Assembly: GCA_900550355.1 (NCBI GenBank)
Contig: URRT01000120.1
Coordinates: 1-5,450, forward strand
Direction of reading: 5' to 3'
DNA from: an uncultured Collinsella sp.
Lineage (GTDB): Bacteria; Actinomycetota; Coriobacteriia; Coriobacteriales; Coriobacteriaceae
DNA length: 5,450 nt
Positions 1-5,450 of the stretch are shown here, piece by piece. The notes beneath the pieces were generated by a model that searched no databases, was not told the origin of the DNA, and saw nothing but the letters and a program-made list of their open reading frames with translations. Numbering within the stretch: position 1 is the first letter of the stretch; each line of letters starts with the position of its first letter. The position numbers were made by a program, and so were the translations under genes.

Positions 1-2
1 GT

Positions 3-206
3 ATGTACTGCCTCGCCGGGCGCATGGGGGGGATCGGGCCGATGCTCCGCGAGGTGCAACGGCTCACGCCGTTCACCGTCGGCGCGGCGCGCATCACGCC
101 GTTTGAGACGTCGCACGACGCAGCGGGGAGCATCGACTACCGCATCGACGCCGCGGGCGGCTCCGTCGGCATTTTGACGGACACGGGGCTCATCACGGAC
201 GAGGCC
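3..206 (+). other. Internal fragment of a WalJ/YycJ-like metallo-beta-lactamase-fold hydrolase
   Basis: Codons 1-~68 of the chimeric frame resemble the middle of the WalJ/YycJ group of metallo-beta-lactamase-fold hydrolases, not a transporter. The clearest marks are PFETSHDA at residues 33-40, followed by an aromatic/basic strand and then VGILTDTGLIT at 55-65. In B. subtilis YycJ, as I recall it, the equivalent segments are SHDAAEP and ALITDTGYVSD. The upstream HxHxDH zinc motif would lie before the window, and the C-terminal third of the enzyme is missing after the junction. Codon choice also differs from the PstS part: threonine is ACG in six of seven cases here, but never ACG in the PstS part (13 ACC, 1 ACT). 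Family assignment is by eye from short motifs. Confidence 0.7.
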
Positions 207-944
207 GCTGCCGAGAAGTTCATGGATGCCAACCCCGACGTCTCCGTCTCCGGTTCGGGCAACGGTTCGGGCAAGGGCCTGACCGCTGTCGCCGCCGGCA
301 CCGTTACCATCGGTAACTCCGACGTCTTTGCCGAGACCAAGCTCGAGGCCGATCAGGTCAAGAACCTCGTTGACCACGAGGTCGCCGTTGTGGGTATGGG
401 TCCCGTCGTCTCCAAGAACGTGAAGGTCGACGACCTGTCCCTCGAGCAGCTCAAGGGCATCTTCTCCGGCCAGATCACCAACTGGAAGGAGGTCGGCGGT
501 GACGACGCTACCATCGTCGTCCTCAACCGCAAGGCCGGCTCCGGCACCCGCGCCACCTTCGAGGCCGCCGTCTTTGGCGATGAGGCCGTCGACTTTAAGG
601 GCGACGCCGAGCTCGACAAGTCCGGCGATGTCCAGACTCAGATGGGCAGCACCGACAACGCCATCTCCTACCTCGACTTCTCGCACTTCGATGACTCCAA
701 GTTCAACGCCATCAAGGTCGAGGGCGTCGAGCCCAAGAGCGCAAACGTCACCGACGACTCCTTCAAGATCTGGGCTACCGAGCACATGTACTGCGCAAAG
801 GACGCCGACGAGGCCACCAAGGCCTTCCTGGAGTTCATGCTCTCCGACGACGTCCAGGGCAAGCTCGTCGAGGAGCAGGGCTTCATTCCCGTCTCTGCCA
901 TGAAGGTCGTCAAGGACGCCAGCGGCAAGGTCTCCTCTAAATAA
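3..944 (+). CDS. pstS: Chimeric ORF: metallo-beta-lactamase-fold fragment joined in frame to N-truncated phosphate-binding protein PstS
   Basis: Residues ~71-313 are the substrate-binding protein of the Pst phosphate importer, which normally sits outside the membrane as a lipoprotein and hands phosphate to PstC/PstA. Visible PstS hallmarks are the glycine/serine-rich stretch at 81-92, IGNSD at 103-107 (the Asp is a phosphate ligand in the family), IFSGQITNW at 153-161, RKAGSGTR at 176-183 (Arg and Ser-Gly-Thr ligands) and EEQGFIPV at 290-297. The usual lipoprotein signal, lipobox Cys and first phosphate-binding loop, about 50 residues or more, are absent. In their place residues 1-~68 match a different family (separate entry). 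The ATG at 3 is probably only an internal Met, since the frame is open to the window edge. As written the product would stay in the cytoplasm and probably not bind phosphate normally. pstC follows after 24 bp. PstS identity of the C-terminal part is secure; the fusion is doubtful. Confidence 0.85.
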   Translation: MYCLAGRMGGIGPMLREVQRLTPFTVGAARITPFETSHDAAGSIDYRIDAAGGSVGILTDTGLITDEAAAEKFMDANPDVSVSGSGNGSGKGLTAVAAGTVTIGNSDVFAETKLEADQVKNLVDHEVAVVGMGPVVSKNVKVDDLSLEQLKGIFSGQITNWKEVGGDDATIVVLNRKAGSGTRATFEAAVFGDEAVDFKGDAELDKSGDVQTQMGSTDNAISYLDFSHFDDSKFNAIKVEGVEPKSANVTDDSFKIWATEHMYCAKDADEATKAFLEFMLSDDVQGKLVEEQGFIPVSAMKVVKDASGKVSSK

Positions 945-968
945 GTAACCGCCCCGGAAAGGTTTGCA

Positions 969-1877
969 ATGGCAAAACAGCTGCCAAAGCGCGACCTTGA
1001 GAACGTGGGCCTGGGCGTCACGGGTGCGTGCGTAGCGCTCGTGACGCTTGTCGTTGCCGCGCTCATCTTTATGGTCGCCCAAAAGGGCCTCTCGGCTTTT
1101 GTCAAGGACGGCGTCTCGGTCGTCGAGTTCTTTGCCGGCACCAAGTGGGACCTGGCCAACACAGCCGAAAACGGCCTGCCTTATACCGGCGCCCTGCCCC
1201 TGATCGTCACCTCGTTTGCGGTCATGGTGCTCTCCACGCTTATCGCGCTGCCCATCGCCATCGGCTCTGCCATCTTTGCGGTCGAGATCCAGCCTAAGTT
1301 TGGTTCCAAGATCTTTCAGCCGCTTATTGAGCTTTTGACCGGCATTCCCTCGGTCGTCTTTGGCCTGATCGGCTTTCACGTGGTCGTCGGTCTTATGAAG
1401 AGCGTTTTCCACGTGAGCACGGGTCTGGGTATCTTGCCCGGCGCTATCGTGCTGGCAGTCATGATTCTGCCGACGATGACCACGCTTTCGGTCGATGGCC
1501 TGCGCGCTGTGCCCGACAGCTACCGTCAGGGCTCGCTCGCGCTGGGCTACACCCGCTGGCAGACCATCTGGCACGTGGTGCTCAAGTCCGCCATGCCGTC
1601 GCTCATGACCGCGGTCATCCTTGGCATGACCCGCGCCTTTGGCGAAACGCTCGCCGTGCGCATGGTTATCGGCGGCATCGAGGCCATGCCGACGTCGCTG
1701 CTGTCGCCGGCGTCCACCATCACCACCACGCTCACCACGTCCATGGCGGTCTATGCCGAGGGCTCGGCCCAGGACGATGTCCTGTGGGCGCTCGGTTTGC
1801 TGCTGATGGGCATGAGCCTCATCTTCATCCTGATCATCCATCTCATTGGCCGCAAGGGGGCGAAGGCTCGTGGCTAG
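969..1877 (+). CDS. pstC: Phosphate ABC transporter permease PstC
   Basis: This is one of the two integral-membrane subunits forming the phosphate channel of the PstSCAB importer in the cytoplasmic membrane. The 302-residue length is normal for PstC. Hydrophobic segments lie at about residues 14-36, 77-105, 120-143, 155-173, 208-230 and 272-293, giving the expected six helices. The EAA loop that docks onto the ATPase PstB is visible at about 180-211: VPDSYRQGSLALGYTRW followed by a conserved-type Pro at 210. FGETLAV at 224-230 is also typical of PstC/PstA permeases. The ATG is preceded by GGAAAGG (956-962) with a six-base spacer. The gene starts 24 bp after the pstS stop with no hairpin between them, and its end overlaps the likely pstA start, so co-transcription is expected. 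The order S-C-A-B and the EAA motif make the call firm; choosing PstC over PstA rests on gene order and overall resemblance. Confidence 0.95.
   Translation: MAKQLPKRDLENVGLGVTGACVALVTLVVAALIFMVAQKGLSAFVKDGVSVVEFFAGTKWDLANTAENGLPYTGALPLIVTSFAVMVLSTLIALPIAIGSAIFAVEIQPKFGSKIFQPLIELLTGIPSVVFGLIGFHVVVGLMKSVFHVSTGLGILPGAIVLAVMILPTMTTLSVDGLRAVPDSYRQGSLALGYTRWQTIWHVVLKSAMPSLMTAVILGMTRAFGETLAVRMVIGGIEAMPTSLLSPASTITTTLTTSMAVYAEGSAQDDVLWALGLLLMGMSLIFILIIHLIGRKGAKARG
1854..1860 (+). promoter_or_regulatory. Shine-Dalgarno-like site deciding the pstA start
   Basis: AAGGGGG lies inside the last codons of pstC, nine bases before GTG 1870. The spacing would be 18 bases to ATG 1879, so GTG is favoured. A second weaker purine run, GAAGG at 1862-1866, is three bases from the GTG and 12 bases from ATG 1879, so it leaves the ATG as a possible alternative. 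Confidence 0.55.
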
Positions 1878-2792
1878 CATGCGCATCCATATCGACGAGG
1901 CAAGACTCGGGCGTGTCCAAAAGCAGGACCGCATCGCCACGGGCGTGCTGACGGCAATTGTCGCCATCGTCATGCTCATCGTCGTCTCCATGGTGGCCTA
2001 CATCCTGTTCGAGGGCATCTCGACGCTGTTCCAACCGGGCTTCCTCACGCAGCCCGCGCGCGCCAACGGAACCCAGGGCGGCGTGCTCTACCAGCTGTTC
2101 GACTCGTTCTACCTGCTGCTGATCACCTTAGGTATATCGGTGCCCATCAGCCTGGGCGGCGCGGTGTTCTTGGTTGAGTACGCGCCGGACGGACCCATCC
2201 GCGACATCGCCTCCACCGCCATCGAGACGCTGTCCTCGCTGCCCTCCATTGTCGTGGGCATGTTCGGCTTTCTGGTGTTCTCGGTGCAGCTGGGCTGGAA
2301 GTACTCCATCATCTCCGGCGCCGTCGCGCTCACCATGTTCAACATCCCCATCCTGGTGCGCGTGATTCAGCAGGCGCTCGAGGACGTGCCGCAGGCCCAG
2401 CGCGATGCGTGCCTGGCCATGGGCCTCACTCGCTGGGAGGCCACACTGCACATCCTGATTCCCGAGGCCATGCCCGCCATCGTGACCGGCATCGTGCTTT
2501 CGGCCGGCCGCGTGTTTGGCGAGGCCGCGGCGCTGCTCTTTACCTCGGGCATGAGCTCGCCGGTTCGCCTGAACTTCTTGAGTTTTAACCTGTCGAGCCC
2601 CACCTGCGCCTGGAACGTGTTCCGTCCCGGCGAGTCGCTCGCCGTTCATATCTACAAGATCTATGGCGAGGGCAGCCCCGAGGCCCAGCAGATCGTCTGG
2701 GGCACCGCGGCACTGCTGATGATTTGCGTGCTGCTGTTTAACGTAGTCGCCCGTATCGTGGGCAAGCAACTGGCAAGGAGGATGACGGCCGA

Positions 2793-2796
<4 letters not shown>
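1870..2796 (+). CDS. pstA: Phosphate ABC transporter permease PstA
   Basis: This is the second membrane subunit of the phosphate importer, pairing with PstC. From the GTG start it has 308 residues. Hydrophobic segments lie at about 24-47, 80-103, 120-140, 145-165, 203-222 and 275-296. The EAA loop is at about 173-204, with the core QRDACLAMGLTRWEATLH and a Pro at 202. The periplasmic stretch after helix 5 (SFNLSSPTCAW at about 238-248, then an IYKIYGEG segment) is PstA-like. The start is chosen as GTG 1870, because AAGGGGG at 1854-1860 lies nine bases upstream; this overlaps the end of pstC by 8 bp. The in-frame TTG at 1846 would add eight basic residues and has no better ribosome site, while ATG 1879 is a reasonable alternative giving 305 residues. 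The stop overlaps the pstB start in an ATGA arrangement, which suggests translational coupling. Confidence 0.93.
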
Positions 2797-3665
<869 letters not shown>

Positions 3666-3683
3666 TCCGGGACATGCTTGAGG

Positions 3684-3709
3684 CCCGCGGCGGCCACGGC
3701 CCCCGCGGG
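3684..3709 (+). other. GC-rich inverted repeat after pstB
   Basis: CCCGCGG (3684-3690) and CCGCGGG (3703-3709) are perfect 7-base complementary arms around a 12-base loop, which itself holds two GGCC copies. No T-run follows, so it is not a terminator by itself. It could protect the 3' end of the pst message or may be chance in GC-rich DNA. Confidence 0.35.
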
Positions 3710-3721
3710 ACTGATTGGAGA

Positions 3722-3758
3722 GGCGGGTCATCTCTTTTGCGAGATGGCCCGCCTTTTT
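3722..3758 (+). terminator. Rho-independent terminator of the pst operon
   Basis: The left arm GGCGGGTCATCTC (3722-3734) pairs with GAGATGGCCCGCC (3741-3753) across a six-base TTTTGC loop. This makes a continuous 13-bp stem whose only non-Watson-Crick pair is a U-G. TTTTT (3754-3758) follows directly. It starts 57 bp after the pstB stop and lies before the ABC-F promoter, so it separates the two transcription units. It works in the + direction only; there is no A-run before the left arm to serve the other strand. Confidence 0.93.
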
Positions 3759-3784
3759 GTGTCGTGTGCGGCCCGCCTTTTCGC

Positions 3785-3793
3785 TGCTATTAT
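3785..3793 (+). promoter_or_regulatory. Predicted extended -10 promoter for the ABC-F gene
   Basis: TGC followed by TATTAT (3788-3793) forms an extended -10 element, five of six matches to TATAAT. It lies between the pst terminator and the ABC-F ribosome site, in an unusually AT-rich spot. The hexamer 17 bp upstream (TGTGCG, 3765-3770) is a poor -35, so the call rests on the extended -10 and the position. The expected transcript start near 3800 would give a leader of about 29 bases. Confidence 0.55.
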
Positions 3794-3814
3794 GGACAAC
3801 GTTGAATTTCTACG

Positions 3815-3820
3815 AAGGAG
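3815..3820 (+). promoter_or_regulatory. Shine-Dalgarno site fixing the ABC-F start
   Basis: AAGGAG lies eight bases before ATG 3829, an optimal arrangement. It rules against the longer in-frame start at TTG 3715, which would translate through the terminator hairpin and has no family resemblance in its first 38 residues. Confidence 0.85.
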
Positions 3821-3828
3821 CAGGGCAT

Positions 3829-4632
3829 ATGGCGATTCTTTTGGGATGCGATTCCGTCAGCCTAGAGTTTCCCACCAAGCATATTTTCGATAGCGTGACG
3901 CTCGGCGTGGGCGAGGGCGACCGTATTGGTATTGTCGGTAAAAACGGCGACGGCAAGTCGACGCTGCTGAGCGTGCTCGCCGGCACGCTGGAGCCCGACG
4001 ACGGCCGCGTGACGCATCGTCGCGGCACCACGATCGGCCTGCTCGGCCAAAAGGACCAGCTTGTCGACACCGACACCGTGCACCATGCCGTCGTGGGCGA
4101 CACGCCCGAGTATGAGTGGGCGTCGAGCCCCCGCACGCGCCAGATCCTCGCCGGTCTCATTAGCGATGTGCCCTGGGAGGGCACGGTGGGCGAGCTTTCG
4201 GGTGGCCAGCGCCGCCGCGTGGACCTCGCGCGCCTGTTGATCGGCGACTACGACGTGCTCATGCTCGACGAGCCCACTAACCATCTGGACATGCGCACCA
4301 TCAACTGGCTTGCACGCCATCTTAAGGCTCGCTGGCAGCGCGGTCAGGGCGCCATGCTCGTGGTCACGCACGATCGCTGGTTCTTGGACGAGGTCTGCAC
4401 CAGCATGTGGGAGGTCCACGACGGCCAGGTCGATCCCTTCGAGGGCGGCTACTCCGCATATATCCTGCAGCGCGTGGAGCGCGACCGCATGGCCGCGGTT
4501 ACCGAGGAACGCCGTCGCAACATGGCGCGCAAGGAGCTCGCGTGGCTGAGCCGCGGCGCCCAGGCTCGTTCCACCAAACCCAAGTTTCGTGTGGATGCCG
4601 CTCGCGATCTCCGACGTGCCGCCCGTACTTGA
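3829..4632 (+). CDS. ABC-F family ATPase, N-terminal half (gene broken by a frameshift)
   Basis: ABC-F proteins have two fused ATPase domains and no membrane part; the family acts on ribosomes, for example in relieving stalls or, in some members, antibiotic protection. This 267-residue frame holds the first ATPase domain: Walker A GKNGDGKST at 37-45, signature LSGGQRRR at 123-130, Walker B VLMLDEP at 143-149, the ABC-F hallmark DEPTNHLD at 147-154 and switch His at 181. The charged interdomain linker begins at about 212 and reaches the KPKFRVDAA segment at 250-258. From codon ~259 the protein turns into an arginine-rich tail and stops at 4630, because the frame is lost. Family members continue here with a segment like NxLIxDVPP, which is present in the +1 frame. 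The C-terminal half is the next entry; undamaged, both would be one gene. The gene has its own promoter and follows the pst terminator. The exact ABC-F subfamily (Uup- or EttA-like) is not settled. Confidence 0.85.
   Translation: MAILLGCDSVSLEFPTKHIFDSVTLGVGEGDRIGIVGKNGDGKSTLLSVLAGTLEPDDGRVTHRRGTTIGLLGQKDQLVDTDTVHHAVVGDTPEYEWASSPRTRQILAGLISDVPWEGTVGELSGGQRRRVDLARLLIGDYDVLMLDEPTNHLDMRTINWLARHLKARWQRGQGAMLVVTHDRWFLDEVCTSMWEVHDGQVDPFEGGYSAYILQRVERDRMAAVTEERRRNMARKELAWLSRGAQARSTKPKFRVDAARDLRRAART
4603..4609 (+). other. Frameshift point in the ABC-F gene
   Basis: Frame 1 coding evidence ends with RVDAA at 4588-4602, and frame 2 coding evidence begins with ISDVPP at 4607. Family members, as I recall them, have about three residues (such as NAL) between these blocks, which is nine bases; only four (CGCG) are present. 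A five-base loss in a CGC/GCG-rich run is therefore the best fit, while a one-base gain would also restore the frame. No slippery heptamer is evident. Confidence 0.8.
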
Positions 4633-5450
4633 CGAGCTGGAGCTCAAGCGCCTAGCCGTGAGCCGCCTGGGCAAGCAGGTTATCGATGTGGTCGACGTGG
4701 ACGCCGGCTATGCGGATACCGATGGCGCGCCCAAGCAGGTGCTCACCGATGTGACCTGGCTCATTGGCGCGGGCGACCGCTATGGCCTTTTGGGCGAGAA
4801 CGGCGCCGGCAAGTCGACGCTGCTCGATGTGATTCAAGGTAAAATTGCGCCCACGCGCGGCCGCGTGAAGATTGGCCAGACGGTGCGTTTTGGCGTGCTG
4901 TCGCAGCAGCTCGAGGAGCTTGAGCCCTTTATGGGCGACACGATCCGCGAGGTGCTGAGCAGCTATAAGAAGTACTACGTCATCGACGGTAAGGAGACTT
5001 CGCCCGAGAAACTCTGCGAGCGTCTGGGCTTTACGACGCAGCAGCTCTGGAGCCGCATCGGCGATCTTTCGGGCGGCCAGCGCCGTCGCCTGTCGCTGCT
5101 GCTGACAATTCTGGACGAACCCAACGTGCTCATCCTGGACGAGCCCGGCAACGACCTGGATACCGACATGCTCGCGATTGTCGAGGACCTGCTCGACGGC
5201 TGGCCCGGCACGTTGATTCTGGTGACGCACGACCGCTTTTTGATGGAGCGCGTGACCGACCAGCAGTGGGCGCTGCTCGACGGCCACCTGACGCATATGC
5301 CCGGTGGCGTGGACCAGTACCTGCGCCTGTGCAACGCCACCGCCGAGGGCGAGCCCGTGGGTGCGCCGAGCGCCAAGACCGGCACGTTTGACACCGGTGC
5401 CGCGGCGGCTGCGGGCGAAAAAGCCAAGGCCAGCGGCCAGATCATCCTCG
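4616..5450 (+). CDS. ABC-F family ATPase, C-terminal half (frame-shifted continuation, runs off the window)
   Basis: The frame beginning around 4607 is open to the window end, with no stop. It carries the rest of the ABC-F linker (DVPPVLDELELKRLAVSRLG) and the second ATPase domain: Walker A GENGAGKST (4793-4819), signature LSGGQRRR (5066-5089), Walker B VLILDEP (5126-5146) and a VTHDR switch-His motif (about 5222-5236). The D-loop region reads DEPGNDLD where ABC-F proteins usually have DEPTNxLD. After the domain, from about 5320, comes an Ala/Gly/Lys-rich tail, probably leading to a C-terminal extension beyond the window. There is no convincing start: GTG 4616 is merely the first GTG in frame and has no good ribosome site. 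This is best read as the second half of the gene starting at 3829, not an independent gene. Whether it is translated depends on whether the frameshift is real. Confidence 0.75.
   Translation, partial: MPPVLDELELKRLAVSRLGKQVIDVVDVDAGYADTDGAPKQVLTDVTWLIGAGDRYGLLGENGAGKSTLLDVIQGKIAPTRGRVKIGQTVRFGVLSQQLEELEPFMGDTIREVLSSYKKYYVIDGKETSPEKLCERLGFTTQQLWSRIGDLSGGQRRRLSLLLTILDEPNVLILDEPGNDLDTDMLAIVEDLLDGWPGTLILVTHDRFLMERVTDQQWALLDGHLTHMPGGVDQYLRLCNATAEGEPVGAPSAKTGTFDTGAAAAAGEKAKASGQIIL

Noticed and set aside
945..968. Possible attenuator hairpin between pstS and pstC
   Set aside because: The 24-bp gap contains only the pstC ribosome site and no inverted repeat of useful length.
3715..3828. Extended TTG start for the ABC-F protein
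   Set aside because: The extra 38 residues are translated from terminator and promoter DNA, whereas ATG 3829 has an ideal AAGGAG site and matches the normal ABC-F N-terminus.
3678..3893. 71-codon + strand ORF spanning the pstB-ABC-F spacer
   Set aside because: It runs through the terminator stem and the ABC-F promoter and start, has no ribosome site, and ends inside the ABC-F gene in another frame.
4571..4632. Programmed ribosomal frameshift in the ABC-F linker
   Set aside because: I see no slippery heptamer, no internal Shine-Dalgarno placed as in known +1 sites, and no reason known in this family; a mutation or error fits better.
3862..5296. Two minus-strand ORFs (3862-4674 and 4652-5296) opposite the ABC-F gene
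   Set aside because: Both are complements of the conserved ATPase motifs and resemble no known protein; the + strand explains the sequence fully.

Overview
The window is GC-rich with strong G/C-ending codon bias. It carries a phosphate-uptake (Pst) operon followed by a separately transcribed ABC-F ATPase gene, all on the + strand. Base composition, protein style and the GRNGDGKST-like Walker A of the ABC-F protein suggest a high-GC actinobacterium. A gut Coriobacteriia such as Collinsella is my best guess, but this is recognition from memory and not a search result.

Layout. Positions 3-944 form an open frame whose last ~243 codons are PstS, the phosphate-binding protein. Its first ~68 codons are not PstS: they read as an internal piece of a WalJ/YycJ-type metallo-beta-lactamase-fold hydrolase. 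The PstS signal peptide and first phosphate-binding loop are missing. Next come pstC (969-1877), pstA (about 1870-2796) and pstB (2793-3665), packed with a 24-bp gap, an 8-bp overlap and an ATGA overlap, as expected for one transcript. A near-perfect intrinsic terminator (3722-3758) ends the operon. No phoU follows pstB in the window.

A TATTAT extended -10 element (3785-3793) and a strong Shine-Dalgarno sequence introduce an ABC-F gene at 3829. Its reading frame breaks at about 4603-4609. The N-terminal ATPase domain and linker end at 4632, while the linker remainder and second ATPase domain continue in the +1 frame to the window edge.

How the genes work together. PstS captures phosphate outside the membrane, PstC and PstA form the channel, and PstB hydrolyses ATP to drive import. 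The ABC-F protein is unrelated to transport; its family acts on ribosomes.

The points most worth checking are the two breaks in otherwise ordinary genes: the hydrolase/PstS junction near 200-213 and the ABC-F frameshift near 4606. Each could be a real lesion or an assembly/sequencing error. I found no evidence for a novel system, CRISPR array, mobile element or RNA gene.
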